This document shows, in pieces, positions 52,322 through 61,629 of a stretch of 64,000 bases of DNA. Numbering within the stretch: the first letter of the stretch is position 1; every line of letters starts with the position of its first letter. The position numbers were made by a program, and so were the translations under genes. The notes under the pieces are model-generated. The model did no database searches. It saw nothing but the letters and a program-made list of their open reading frames with translations, and was not told where the DNA came from. The stretch comes from Dehalococcoidia bacterium. GTDB lineage: Bacteria; Chloroflexota; Dehalococcoidia; GIF9; UBA5629. The stretch covers positions 1 through 64,000 of the forward strand of contig JBAZEK010000002.1 in the NCBI GenBank assembly GCA_041653995.1, given 5' to 3'.

Positions 52322-52990
52322 ATGAAATCGCTTTATATTGTGATCATCGGCGGAGGCAATATAGGCTATTACCTCAGCAAAGCGCTTCTGAATCAGGGAC
52401 ATGAGGTACTGATTATTGAACGCGATGTGAGGAAATGCGAGAAGCTGGAGGATGAACTGGGCAGCTGCTGCATGCGCGGCGACGGCTGTGAAACCGTGGT
52501 GCTCAATGAGGCCGGCCTCAGCCGGGCCGATGCGCTGATAGCGACCACCAGCCAGGATGAAGATAACCTCGTATCCTGCCAGGTGGCAAAACACCGTTTT
52601 AATGTACCCCGCACTATAGCTCTGGTCAACAATCCCAACAACGATGCCATATTCAGAAAACTAGGTATAGATGCGACCATCTCTGTGACCAACACGATCC
52701 TGGAGCATGTAGAACAGGAGATACCGGCGCATCCATTGATTCACCTTCTTACAATGAGCGGACATATGGAAGAGGTCGTCGAGTTACTGATCACTAAAGA
52801 ATCGCCGGCCGTGGGTAAGTCCATCGGTCAGTTGAAGCTGCCCCAGGATACCACTATCGCGCTCATTATGCGTGAGGGAGAACGTCCCAAGATCCCCTCT
52901 CCCGACGCTGTTTTTAAAGAGAACGACCGAATCATCGCATTGACTACTCTGGACAGCGAGAAAATCCTGGAAAAGCTCCTGCTCAGTTAA
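52322..52990 (+). CDS. RCK_N plus RCK_C (TrkA) potassium-uptake regulator
   Basis: 222 residues. The RCK_N domain has GGGNIGYYLSKALLNQGHEV and the strand-2 acid in IIERD. From about 140 on comes RCK_C (SPAVGKSIGQLKLPQDTTIALIMREG). Such TrkA/KtrA-type rings gate potassium channels or carriers in response to nucleotides. No Trk/Ktr channel is present; the nearest transporter is the APC permease in the same operon. Confidence 0.88.
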   Translation: MKSLYIVIIGGGNIGYYLSKALLNQGHEVLIIERDVRKCEKLEDELGSCCMRGDGCETVVLNEAGLSRADALIATTSQDEDNLVSCQVAKHRFNVPRTIALVNNPNNDAIFRKLGIDATISVTNTILEHVEQEIPAHPLIHLLTMSGHMEEVVELLITKESPAVGKSIGQLKLPQDTTIALIMREGERPKIPSPDAVFKENDRIIALTTLDSEKILEKLLLS

Positions 52991-52997
52991 GTCCGGC

Positions 52998-53489
52998 TCA
53001 GCCGGATATGTGTGACAGGCCTTCCTTAAGCTTCCTGTATGTTGTCGCCAGACCCTCGGAAAGAACTCGAGTATCTGCAACCACGCTCATATAATTGTTG
53101 TCTCCGTTCCACCTGGGCACAACATGCATGTGAATATGTCCTTCCAACCCTGCGCCTGCTACTCGACCGATGTTCATCCCGATATTGAAACCATCGGGTT
53201 TGATGGTCTGTGTCAGCAGTTTCACGCAGAGTTGAATCAGCTCAAAGAGTTCTTTTGCCTCCCTGACGTTCGCCTCGGTAATATTCGCAATATGCCGGTA
53301 AGGGGCCACCATCAAATGTCCGGGGGTATAGGGATACGCGTTCAGTATAACAAAACCATATTTCCCGCGGTGGAGTATGTAATTTTTCTTATCCGTTTTT
53401 TCAGCGGGCTTATCGCACAATATGCATCCGCCGCTTTTGTGTCCTCCCAGTATGTACTGCATACGCCACGGCGCCCATATTCGTTTCAT
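52998..53489 (-). CDS. HIT-family nucleotide phosphorylase/hydrolase
   Basis: 163 residues. The histidine triad reads GHIHMHVVPRW (H-x-H-x-H). An N-terminal zinc-type pair CILCDKP is present, as in actinobacterial and Chloroflexi Ap4A phosphorylase-like HIT proteins. It acts on dinucleoside polyphosphates or similar. It converges on the RCK gene with seven bases between stop codons. Confidence 0.9.
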   Translation of the reverse strand: MKRIWAPWRMQYILGGHKSGGCILCDKPAEKTDKKNYILHRGKYGFVILNAYPYTPGHLMVAPYRHIANITEANVREAKELFELIQLCVKLLTQTIKPDGFNIGMNIGRVAGAGLEGHIHMHVVPRWNGDNNYMSVVADTRVLSEGLATTYRKLKEGLSHISG

Positions 53490-53577
53490 TCGATATATAC
53501 CTCAAAAGTTAGTTTCAACATTGTAGCACGATTATTGACTTTGCTGCGCAAGATTGATATCTTTGTTTCATCCGGCT

Positions 53578-54432
53578 ATGGCATCGATCGACCTTAGCTA
53601 TTTTTCGCGGGGAGACGTCTCAAGCAGTTTCAAGAAAGAAGTCTCCGAAGTTCTCAACGACTGCTACGGACGCTTTGCTGAAAAAGTCCCTTATAAAATA
53701 GAGATATATGCATTTGACAAGGAGGACAACCTCTCCAGCTTCCTGCGCGAAGAAAAATTCAAGCTGGGCCTATCTTTCAATACTGTGGATGACGCTTCCG
53801 CCTGTACTCATGAAGTGCTGCGAGGTTATCCCCGACTATTGCTCTGCCAGGAACGGCTGCTAAAATACAGCAAACAGGCCAGGGCAGGGGCGATGAGACA
53901 CGAGGCGGCACATACAATACTACACGGTGCGCTGGAGTACAGTATTTTCCAGATACCTGAGGATTGCCGCCATACGGCTACAGTTAAAGGTATCGAAAAC
54001 GAGAAACTTGAAGAGGTTTTTTTCCAATTATCGCTGGGGATCAAAGACTTCGAGGCTACCAGGTTCCTGATCCAGCATGACTATATCAATTGCCAGTTCC
54101 ACTATGCCATGGAGTGGATAAAACCTGCTGAGGACGACAAAACAGCCTGGGCCATCTCGCGTACGAACAGGCAAACAAAGTTCGTCTATGAGAGCGCATT
54201 GATGAGGCCGATACTTTTTACGGACCCACTCCTTTCGCTGCCGAAAACAAAGAAAGTGCCGGCAGAAATGCAATTACAGCTTAGCGTAAGGATGGAGCAG
54301 ATGATCGCCCTGCTGGGTGAAGCCGAGGAAAACAAGGTGCTAAAAGTGGCCGGCTCGATTATTGAAACGCTGAGCGAGGATACGCACAATAATATTGATG
54401 CAGCTTTTCATCAACTTATGGGCTTGATCTAA
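53578..54432 (+). CDS. Putative zinc metallopeptidase-like protein
   Basis: 284 residues from ATG at 53578; no good ribosome site for this or the earlier in-frame start at 53554. HEAAH at 108-112 (MRHEAAHTILHG) is a gluzincin-type zinc motif; downstream acidic residues (ENEKLEEVF, IKDFEATRF) could give the third ligand. No signal peptide, so cytoplasmic. I recognise no named family. It is first in a plus-strand run with the MBL-fold hydrolase. Confidence 0.72.
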   Translation: MASIDLSYFSRGDVSSSFKKEVSEVLNDCYGRFAEKVPYKIEIYAFDKEDNLSSFLREEKFKLGLSFNTVDDASACTHEVLRGYPRLLLCQERLLKYSKQARAGAMRHEAAHTILHGALEYSIFQIPEDCRHTATVKGIENEKLEEVFFQLSLGIKDFEATRFLIQHDYINCQFHYAMEWIKPAEDDKTAWAISRTNRQTKFVYESALMRPILFTDPLLSLPKTKKVPAEMQLQLSVRMEQMIALLGEAEENKVLKVAGSIIETLSEDTHNNIDAAFHQLMGLI

Positions 54433-54463
54433 AAGCATATATCTTCTTAATAAGCAGGTGGTT

Positions 54464-55189
54464 ATGCAGTATCACAAATCAGTCAGACTTCTGGACAATT
54501 TATTTTGTTATGTATGGTCCGGTATGGGCAATAACTGTAACACATGCGTTTTGACCGGTGTTCTCAACGGGGACAAACCGCACGTGATCATCGATCCCGG
54601 GCACATAAGCAACGAGGCTGACGAGGACTGCCTGGGCAGCCTGAACCAATCCTTGAAGGCTGACCATATTCAAATGAAGGACATAGGCCTGATCATCAAC
54701 ACTCACAGCCACCCCGACCACTGTCAATCCAACGAGGAGATAATAAATATCAGCGGTGCAGCGGTGACCATGTCAGAGGAGGAAAACGCATTTAGAACAA
54801 CCGCCGGGGATCGGATGTACACTATGTTTGGCATGAGAGCCCCCAAATTTGATCCACTCTTTTTCCTGAAGGAGGGAGACGTCAAGCTGGGCAAAGATGA
54901 TTTCAATATGCAGGTCCTGCTATGCCCCGGCCACTCGCCCGGATCGGTCTGCCTCTATCTGCCTGACAGCAAAGTACTCATCACCGGCGATGTCGTTTTC
55001 TACATGAGTGTGGGCAGGACCGACTTCCCCGGCGGGAGTACCAAATGGTTGCAAAAAAGCATAGAACGGCTCTCAAAACTTGATGTGGAATTCCTGGTTC
55101 CGGGGCACAACACTGAGCCGAACGGGGTCATGCGGGGCAGGGATATGATAAAGCGAAATTTCCAGGCGGTTAAAATGTACTTCGAATAG
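54464..55189 (+). CDS. Metallo-beta-lactamase-fold hydrolase
   Basis: 241 residues from ATG at 54464 with AGGTGG upstream. The metal motif HSHPDHC (near 87-93), a late His in CPGHSPGSVCLY and Asp in ITGDVVF fit a dinuclear zinc hydrolase such as a glyoxalase II-like thioesterase. The C-terminal PGHNTEP adds the last His. Substrate unknown. Followed by an unknown protein after 11 bases, probably the same operon. Confidence 0.88.
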   Translation: MQYHKSVRLLDNLFCYVWSGMGNNCNTCVLTGVLNGDKPHVIIDPGHISNEADEDCLGSLNQSLKADHIQMKDIGLIINTHSHPDHCQSNEEIINISGAAVTMSEEENAFRTTAGDRMYTMFGMRAPKFDPLFFLKEGDVKLGKDDFNMQVLLCPGHSPGSVCLYLPDSKVLITGDVVFYMSVGRTDFPGGSTKWLQKSIERLSKLDVEFLVPGHNTEPNGVMRGRDMIKRNFQAVKMYFE

Positions 55190-55200
55190 CTTGGACGACC

Positions 55201-55875
55201 ATGGAAGCTGACGAGAAAATAAGATCGGCTATTGAGAACACCCTGGTCCTGCGTCCGCCCAGACAGCAGTTGGCCACTTTCGGGATCACCAACGTCTATT
55301 ATTACATGATCACCGAACTCATGCATGAGGTAAACGTAGTCAGGGAAGGAAGAGTAATAGCAGCACGGCCCAAAATAGTTACACCCACTTACCTCATCAA
55401 TGTTGAGGGCTTCAGCGGGCCTGCCAGGCGTTTTATTCAGATGGCTGCAGAGCAGAATCCGCATGAACCGGGCATTCTGTATTCATATAAAAATGAAACG
55501 GGTGAGATGAATATCGTCTCAGAGCCGCTGGGTAATATCCTTGATAACATCAACAGGCGTATCGATAACCGCAACGACCCGCTCAGCGCGATTATCAAAG
55601 GGGTGGAGGAGTTGTGGGATGTTTCACTCATGAAATTTACATTTGAGCTCACGCGGACGTCGGCCTACCGCAATTTATCCGAGTTCTACGGCCGGGGCAG
55701 ACTGGCGGCAGATAACCAGGGGATTCCGCGGGATGCGCGCGAGACCATCGAAGAGCTTTTTGAGATGGCCGGTAAAGATCCCTCCTACGCGCCTGAGCTG
55801 GTTAGCGAGCTTCATCGCTGGAACCTGTGGAGTACATACCAGGACCGCTTTCTCAATCTCTTCAAGAGGTCCTGA
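55201..55875 (+). CDS. Conserved hypothetical protein
   Basis: 224 residues, soluble, mixed alpha/beta; no signal peptide and no membrane segment. Distinct stretches are ENTLVLRPPRQQLATFGITN near the start, YYMITELMHEVN and a Tyr/Trp-rich end. I recognise no family. It follows the MBL-fold gene by 11 bases and is last before a strong promoter, so it is probably co-expressed with the metallopeptidase-like and MBL-fold genes. Confidence 0.75.
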   Translation: MEADEKIRSAIENTLVLRPPRQQLATFGITNVYYYMITELMHEVNVVREGRVIAARPKIVTPTYLINVEGFSGPARRFIQMAAEQNPHEPGILYSYKNETGEMNIVSEPLGNILDNINRRIDNRNDPLSAIIKGVEELWDVSLMKFTFELTRTSAYRNLSEFYGRGRLAADNQGIPRDARETIEELFEMAGKDPSYAPELVSELHRWNLWSTYQDRFLNLFKRS

Positions 55876-55914
55876 AATCCTATGTAGCCCCGGGCGCCGG
55901 TAACACTGTTCCTG

Positions 55915-55943
55915 TTGACAATATTTAGAAAGCGTTATATATT
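55915..55943 (+). promoter_or_regulatory. Strong sigma-70 promoter
   Basis: Perfect TTGACA (55915-55920), 17-base spacer, TATATT (55938-55943). It lies 47 bases ahead of the winged-helix gene at 55991. Confidence 0.7.
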
Positions 55944-55990
55944 ACTCGAGCTTACATAAAATATGAATAAGAACACGGTCAGGCCGGCAA

Positions 55991-56266
55991 ATGAATCAAC
56001 GGCGGTCTAACATTGAAATAATCAGCGAAATGCTGAGGATTGGTGCTGAGGGGGCAGGCAAAACCGAGATCATGTACAGCGCCAATATGAGCTACAGGCA
56101 ATTGCAGAAATATCTTAAATTCATGACAGCGCAGGGCCTGATCGATCAGATCGAGGTCGGTAACCCCTCGATTACCTTTATCGTTACCGAAAAAGGCCAC
56201 GGCCTGCGGCGCAGTATTGAGACCGTTTTAGAGGTTCTGAAATTTAACATAACGGAAGAAAAATAA
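55991..56266 (+). CDS. Small winged-helix regulator
   Basis: 91 residues. A single wHTH domain: helix 1 IEIISEMLRIGAEGAGKTEI, recognition-helix region MSYRQLQKYLKFMTAQGLID and wing FIVTEKGHGL. The pattern is that of archaeal-style small regulators (PF14947-like). Start ATG at 55991 has a poor ribosome site. Probably regulates itself and the next gene; no target site can be named. Confidence 0.8.
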   Translation: MNQRRSNIEIISEMLRIGAEGAGKTEIMYSANMSYRQLQKYLKFMTAQGLIDQIEVGNPSITFIVTEKGHGLRRSIETVLEVLKFNITEEK

Positions 56267-56283
56267 GATCGGAGGAGATGCGT

Positions 56284-56610
56284 ATGACGGAAAAAAGGAT
56301 GTTGATATTGGATGCGGCTACGGTCAGGAAAATCGATGAGAACCGCGGTGACATGAGCGTCTCCGAGTTCATCAATATTCTTATCGACAGCCACCTGGAC
56401 GAGCCTGCTGCCAGCCAGCAAAGCGAACTGGTCACCAAAGAGGAGTTTCACCATTTCGAGGAAGGGATCAGGGATCTCCTGCGCAGTTTCCTCGAGTTCT
56501 TCCTCAGCTATGGCCTCGAACTGGGTAAGCAGCCTACTGACGGGGAATTGGATAAGTTAAGCTTCAAACTCCAGGGTTTGACCAAGTCCAGCAAGACCAA
56601 GAAACTGTAA
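56284..56610 (+). CDS. Small protein with ribbon-helix-helix-like N-terminus
   Basis: 108 residues from ATG at 56284, six bases after GGAGGAG; the ATG at 56278 is too close to it. Residues 8-40 (ILDAATVRKIDENRGDMSVSEF, then INILIDSHL) recall a beta-strand plus two helices, as in RHH transcription factors, although the R-x-S spacing is not exact. The rest is helical. Eleven bases after the winged-helix stop, so the two are co-transcribed and may be paired regulators. Confidence 0.65.
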   Translation: MTEKRMLILDAATVRKIDENRGDMSVSEFINILIDSHLDEPAASQQSELVTKEEFHHFEEGIRDLLRSFLEFFLSYGLELGKQPTDGELDKLSFKLQGLTKSSKTKKL

Positions 56611-56761
56611 TACATGACGCGCACAAGCAAGCCAGTCATTTAACCCCCCATTTATTCATCAAACTTCGTACCAGATAGAACTCTTTTCTAGAACATAATC
56701 ACTTCCAAATTCACTTTAATCGTGCCATAGTGTATCTGTTTATACATGACGGAGGTGAACT

Positions 56762-58435
56762 ATGCCCACGATTAAAGAGTTATTGCGCACAGGTCGCAGA
56801 GAGGAGCTGTGGCAGATGTGCTGCGGTTTTCTCGACCTCAATATCGAGCAATTTATGTCAATCCAGAGGAGGCTGCTGCTTGAGCAGATCGAGCTTCTCA
56901 ACCAGTCCAACCTCGGCAAGAAAATAATGGGCGGACTTGTCCCGCAGGACGTGGATGCGTTCAGAAAGAGGGTGCCGCTCACAACCTATAAAGATTACTG
57001 CCCCGAGCTGTCTGAAAAGCAGGAAGACCAGCTGCCAGGCAAACCGCTGTACTGGCAGCATTCATCGGGCCGGTCCAGCGAATATCCTTTTAAATGGGAG
57101 AGCACCAAGTGGGTGCCGTTGACACAGGAGTTCGTCCACGAATCAGGCAAGATAGGGGCGGCAATTGCCATACTGGCAAGCTGCAAGAAAAAAGGCGATG
57201 TATCGGCAATGAAGGAAGGGCTAAAATTCATTTATGCCGTCGCCCCCAGGCCATATGTATCCGGCACATATGCCTATGTAGCCTCAGATGAAATTGGGGG
57301 CATCAGCCTTCCTTCTCTTGAGGCAGCACAACAAATGGAGTTTGAAGAAAGATTGGCATCGAGCTTTAAGCTGGCACTGTCCGAAGGCTTCGATTTTTAT
57401 TTCGGGTTAACCCTGGCGCTTGTTGCCATCGGAGAGAGGCTGAACCAGCAAATGGGGAAGGTGAATATCACTTCACTGGTCTCTCACCCGAAGGCGCTTT
57501 TCCGTGTTGCCGGCGCTCTACTGAAAAGCAAGTTGGCCGGGCGCAAACTCCTGCCCAAGGATTTATGGAATATCAAAGGCATTATGGGCAGCGGCAGCGA
57601 TGTCGAGATTTTCCGGGACACGATTAAGAAAACCTGGGGCAGAGATACCCTGGACGTATACGCGAGCACCGAGTCTGGATTGGTAGCCATGCAGGCCTGG
57701 GATTTCGGCGGTATGACCTTTACACCCAGTCTCAATTTCCTCGAATTCATCCCCGAGGCTGACTATATCAGGAACAAGGCGGACAGCTCCTATGTGCCCC
57801 GCGTTCTACTTCTGGACGAAGTTCAGCCGGGCGAGAAATACGAGCTGGTAGTCACAAATTTCCACGGGTCCCCTCTGGTGAGATACAGAACGGGTGACGT
57901 AATCAAGATCACCTCTCTAAGTAATGAAAACCTGAACATCCAGTTACCCCAGATGGTGTTTGAAGGTAGGGTCGATCACACGATCGACATTGGCGGCTTC
58001 ATCAGGCTCACAGAAAAAGTTATCTGGCAGGCAGTGAGCAGATCTGAAGTCCCATACGTAGATTGGGTTGCACGCAAAGAATACCGGGGCAAGGATGCCA
58101 TATTGCATATCCTCATAGAATTAAAAGGAGATTCGAGAATTCCTGAAGAGGAAATCGCGAAAAATATCTATAGGGAACTGCAGAAAATGGACGACGGGTT
58201 GCCTTACGGGAATGTACAGAATATCCTCGGCTCCGAGCCGATTAAGGTCACGCTATTGCCCAGGGGCGCCTTTGATCGATACTTAAACCTGCGCAGATCG
58301 CTGGGGGCTGATCTTGCGCATTTAAAGCCGCCGCATATCAATCCGACGGACAAAGATCTGGCCATCTTAATTCCGGAGATCGCCGAGATTCCCGCCCCTG
58401 TATCAACACCGGTGGGCATAACTTCCGGGAAATAG
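56762..58435 (+). CDS. GH3-family acyl-adenylating enzyme
   Basis: 557 residues, ATG with GGAGG upstream. It is an ANL-superfamily protein of GH3 type: N-terminal RVPLTTYKDYCPELSE, a P-loop-like SSGRSSEYPFKWES, YASTESGLVAMQ for ATP/Mg binding and the hinge-region motif RYRTGDVIKI. GH3 enzymes join amino acids to carboxylic acids through acyl-adenylates. Bacterial members are uncharacterised for the most part. Single-gene unit ending at the terminator at 58472. Confidence 0.88.
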   Translation: MPTIKELLRTGRREELWQMCCGFLDLNIEQFMSIQRRLLLEQIELLNQSNLGKKIMGGLVPQDVDAFRKRVPLTTYKDYCPELSEKQEDQLPGKPLYWQHSSGRSSEYPFKWESTKWVPLTQEFVHESGKIGAAIAILASCKKKGDVSAMKEGLKFIYAVAPRPYVSGTYAYVASDEIGGISLPSLEAAQQMEFEERLASSFKLALSEGFDFYFGLTLALVAIGERLNQQMGKVNITSLVSHPKALFRVAGALLKSKLAGRKLLPKDLWNIKGIMGSGSDVEIFRDTIKKTWGRDTLDVYASTESGLVAMQAWDFGGMTFTPSLNFLEFIPEADYIRNKADSSYVPRVLLLDEVQPGEKYELVVTNFHGSPLVRYRTGDVIKITSLSNENLNIQLPQMVFEGRVDHTIDIGGFIRLTEKVIWQAVSRSEVPYVDWVARKEYRGKDAILHILIELKGDSRIPEEEIAKNIYRELQKMDDGLPYGNVQNILGSEPIKVTLLPRGAFDRYLNLRRSLGADLAHLKPPHINPTDKDLAILIPEIAEIPAPVSTPVGITSGK

Positions 58436-58471
58436 ACAGACGATAGATATAATCCGGGCTATCTGAAGACT

Positions 58472-58513
58472 GTATCAGGCGGTCGCTCTAAAGCGACCGC
58501 CTGATACTTATTT
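58472..58513 (+). terminator. Rho-independent terminator after the GH3 gene
   Basis: Exact 16-base arms (58472-58487 and 58492-58507; core AGGCGGTCGC) with a CTAA loop, then TTATTT. Confidence 0.9.
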
Positions 58514-58549
58514 CCGGGCATTTCAATATCATCGGCCACGTAACTTCCC

Positions 58550-58579
58550 TTGACTTTTATATCTGATTCCATTGATAAT
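58550..58579 (+). promoter_or_regulatory. Candidate promoter of the GGDEF/HD-GYP gene
   Basis: TTGACT (58550-58555), 18-base spacer, GATAAT (58574-58579), ending 29 bases before the ATG. Confidence 0.5.
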
Positions 58580-58608
58580 GACTGATATACACCATTTACT
58601 TCTAAATT

Positions 58609-61600
58609 ATGAATATCGGTACATTAGTCTCGCTTTTAGCGACTATAGCCTATATACCGCTCCTGATCCTGCTTATTGCCAACCGCCCCTGGCAAAGGCG
58701 GCATAAGCTATTTGCCGCCTTCCTCGTCGGCATGATGATCTGGAGCCTCGGCACCTTCCTCTTCCGCAGCGACTTCTTCATGGATGACAAGTTGCTGCTC
58801 GCTAAAATTACCCTGTGTTTTCTTGCTCTATCTATAGCGCCGCTTCACTATTTTTTACGTACGTATTATGAGACCGCCAAGCCCGGCTTTCCCCTTGCCC
58901 TTGGTTTTTCCGTTATTTCAATAATTATTGTTCTTCTTTTCCTCCCCCAAACTGTCCTCTTTGAGAACGGTGTTTTACCAATATACGGATTCTGGCTTTA
59001 CCCGGTGATGCTCTTCAACTTCTTACTGCTGGCAAGAGATGCATTTTTGCTGACGCGAAAATTGAGCCATCTGGCTGATCCGATTGTACGTAACCAGATC
59101 ATTAACCTTATATTCGGTCTTTGTATCGCGCTCATTCTATCGCTCACTACGGCCATCGAGATCGGACGTGTTTATCCCATGGCACAGGTTGGCAACTGCC
59201 TTCTCGCGCTTATTCTCACATATACAGTTATCAGGCATCGCCTGCTGGACCTGCGGTTGATAGCCCGCCGCGGACTGACCCTGCTGCTAATGGCTACAGT
59301 CGGTGTCGGTATATACCTATTGCTGTTCGCCATTGCCCATGTTCTATTTAACATCGAAATTGCGCCCTCAAATCTGGCGCTGGGCATGGGAATCGCACTT
59401 ATCATAACGCTGGTGATTCTACAGATTCGGAGCTTCACATCCAGCCAGATAGATAAACTCTTTTACAGGGAAAGTTACAGCTACAGGCAACAACTAAATA
59501 CACTGGTCAGGGACAGAATAAGGCGTCTGATCAGCCTTGATGAACTCGGCAGCGAGCTTCTAACATTGCTTTCCGGCTCGCTCAGGTGTAAAAAGGCATT
59601 CCTGCTGCTACCGCAGGAAGACGGATCGGATTTTTACGTGCGGTTTGCACTCCCCCCATTAAGTAATGACGCTTCATTCACTATTAAAAAGGACAGCCCT
59701 CTACTGGAGTGGCTGGCAAAGGAGAATACCTATCTAACCCGTGAAACTTTGGAAATAGCCCCTGAATTTAAAGGCCTGTGGAACGAGGAAAAAGATACTA
59801 TTAGGCGGCTGGATATTCATCTTTTTCTTCCCATCATAAGCAGGAGTAAAACGATCGGCCTCATGATGCTGGGGGAACGGGTGGATAAACACCGCTACAC
59901 ACTCGAGGATATTAACCTGGCGGAAAGGGTAATCCGGGATATCGCTACCAGTCTGGAAAAAGAATACCTGCAGGACCAGTTGCGCAAGCGCGAGCAGGAA
60001 TTATCTCTCCTCAACCAATTGTCAGCGGTGATCTCATCCAGCCTCAATATACAGGATGTCTACGACGCCTTTGCAGACGAACTGCAGGAAGTGGTTGAGG
60101 CAGACTACACTGCGATCTGTCTGATTGAGGAAAACGAGATATATTTCGCCGCAGTATCGTCCGATGTTGGCTCTGCATGGAACACGGGGCAAAAAATACC
60201 CCTGCCCGGCACCACTGCTGAATGGGTTTTCCTCAACAAGCGTTCATTCTATGAACGCGACCTTTCCCAGAGCAGCAGGTTCTGGACTGGAGAAGACCAC
60301 GTCAAACGCGGGATCAAATCGATGCTTTATCTGCCTCTCGTAAATAAGGGAGACGTGATAGGAGTTTTGCTGGTCGGAAGTAAGAAGGCCGCGGCTTATA
60401 GCCCCGAGCAGACGATATTGCTCGAGCACCTTGCATCACAGATTGCAGCTCCCATTGAAAACAGCCGCCTCTTTACCAAATCGGAGGAGATTGCTCGCAT
60501 CGACGGTATCACCGAGCTTTTCAACCGCCGCCATTTCGACGAAAGGATGCGGGAGGAGATAGACCGCCACTCGAGATACGGTGATATACTCTCGATATTG
60601 CTGATCGACCTGGATAACTTCAAGAAATACAACGATACATTCGGACACCTTGCCGGCGATCGACTCCTGGTCCAGGCAGCCGAAATAATAAAAAGCTCCA
60701 TAAGGTCATCGGACCAGGCTTTCAGGTATGGAGGAGATGAGTTTGCGGTGATACTCCCTAACTCTTCCACCATGGACTCCTTCAGCGTTGCCGAGCGCAT
60801 GCGCGAGAGGATAGCTGAAGCAATGGCGGCGCGGCAGCTCGATTTATCGGTCAGTATCGGAGTCGCATCCTGGCCCGGAGACGGCACTACGCTTGATGAG
60901 CTTTGCTACGCGGCCGATATGGCTCTCTACTATGCCAAACGTACTGGACAGAACAGGACATCTATAGCGTCGCGCACTCTTTTCTCACTTAACGAGCCCA
61001 GTGTAAGCGTAAACTCTGAAGCAGAAGTACTGAGCACCATATATGCGCTGGCGGCGACACTGGAGGCGAGGGATAAATTTACCTACGGTCATTCACGCCG
61101 CGTAAGCCGATACGCTGTTGCCGTTGCGGAAAAACTGAACTTGGCGCCGGAACAGGTGACACTGGTCAGCGCAGCAGCGCTCCTGCACGATATCGGGAAA
61201 GTGGGCATACCGGACAGCGTGCTCAACAAAAGCGAGAAGTTGCTGGATGAGGAATGGGAATTGCTAAAGCAGCACCCCCGGCTATCAGCTACTATTGTGG
61301 GGCACGTCCCGAGCCTGAGCGCCTGTCTGGCTGCCGTAAAGCACCACCATGAGCGATGGGACGGCAAGGGTTACCCGGCAGGACTGAAAGGAGAGACGAT
61401 ACCCATTGAAGCGCGCATACTGTGCGTTACCGATGCATTCGAGGCTATGATATCGGAGCGCCCTTATCGCTCGGCACTTACTTTCAAGCAAGCCGTCGCC
61501 GAACTGGAAAAATGCGCCGGCACGCAATTCGATCCTAATATCGTCAGGACTTTTATACCGATAGTGCTTTCAACAGCGCCCGATGATATCGAGCTCGAGA

Positions 61601-61629
61601 TGCAACGGGTCCGCCAGGAAACCGATTAA
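58609..61629 (+). CDS. Membrane-bound GAF-GGDEF-HD-GYP cyclic-di-GMP protein
   Basis: 1006 residues. Eight or nine N-terminal membrane segments (about 5-275) form a 7TM-type sensory region. Two GAF-like domains follow (about 300-450 and 465-620). The GGDEF motif at about 707-711 is intact and preceded by an RSSD product-inhibition site, so a diguanylate cyclase should be active. The HD-GYP domain keeps HDIGKVGIPD (860s) and HHERWDGKGYP (about 921), so phosphodiesterase activity is also expected. One chain can therefore make and degrade cyclic-di-GMP. Start has no Shine-Dalgarno. Its stop shares bases with the next gene's stop. Confidence 0.94.
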   Translation: MNIGTLVSLLATIAYIPLLILLIANRPWQRRHKLFAAFLVGMMIWSLGTFLFRSDFFMDDKLLLAKITLCFLALSIAPLHYFLRTYYETAKPGFPLALGFSVISIIIVLLFLPQTVLFENGVLPIYGFWLYPVMLFNFLLLARDAFLLTRKLSHLADPIVRNQIINLIFGLCIALILSLTTAIEIGRVYPMAQVGNCLLALILTYTVIRHRLLDLRLIARRGLTLLLMATVGVGIYLLLFAIAHVLFNIEIAPSNLALGMGIALIITLVILQIRSFTSSQIDKLFYRESYSYRQQLNTLVRDRIRRLISLDELGSELLTLLSGSLRCKKAFLLLPQEDGSDFYVRFALPPLSNDASFTIKKDSPLLEWLAKENTYLTRETLEIAPEFKGLWNEEKDTIRRLDIHLFLPIISRSKTIGLMMLGERVDKHRYTLEDINLAERVIRDIATSLEKEYLQDQLRKREQELSLLNQLSAVISSSLNIQDVYDAFADELQEVVEADYTAICLIEENEIYFAAVSSDVGSAWNTGQKIPLPGTTAEWVFLNKRSFYERDLSQSSRFWTGEDHVKRGIKSMLYLPLVNKGDVIGVLLVGSKKAAAYSPEQTILLEHLASQIAAPIENSRLFTKSEEIARIDGITELFNRRHFDERMREEIDRHSRYGDILSILLIDLDNFKKYNDTFGHLAGDRLLVQAAEIIKSSIRSSDQAFRYGGDEFAVILPNSSTMDSFSVAERMRERIAEAMAARQLDLSVSIGVASWPGDGTTLDELCYAADMALYYAKRTGQNRTSIASRTLFSLNEPSVSVNSEAEVLSTIYALAATLEARDKFTYGHSRRVSRYAVAVAEKLNLAPEQVTLVSAAALLHDIGKVGIPDSVLNKSEKLLDEEWELLKQHPRLSATIVGHVPSLSACLAAVKHHHERWDGKGYPAGLKGETIPIEARILCVTDAFEAMISERPYRSALTFKQAVAELEKCAGTQFDPNIVRTFIPIVLSTAPDDIELEMQRVRQETD

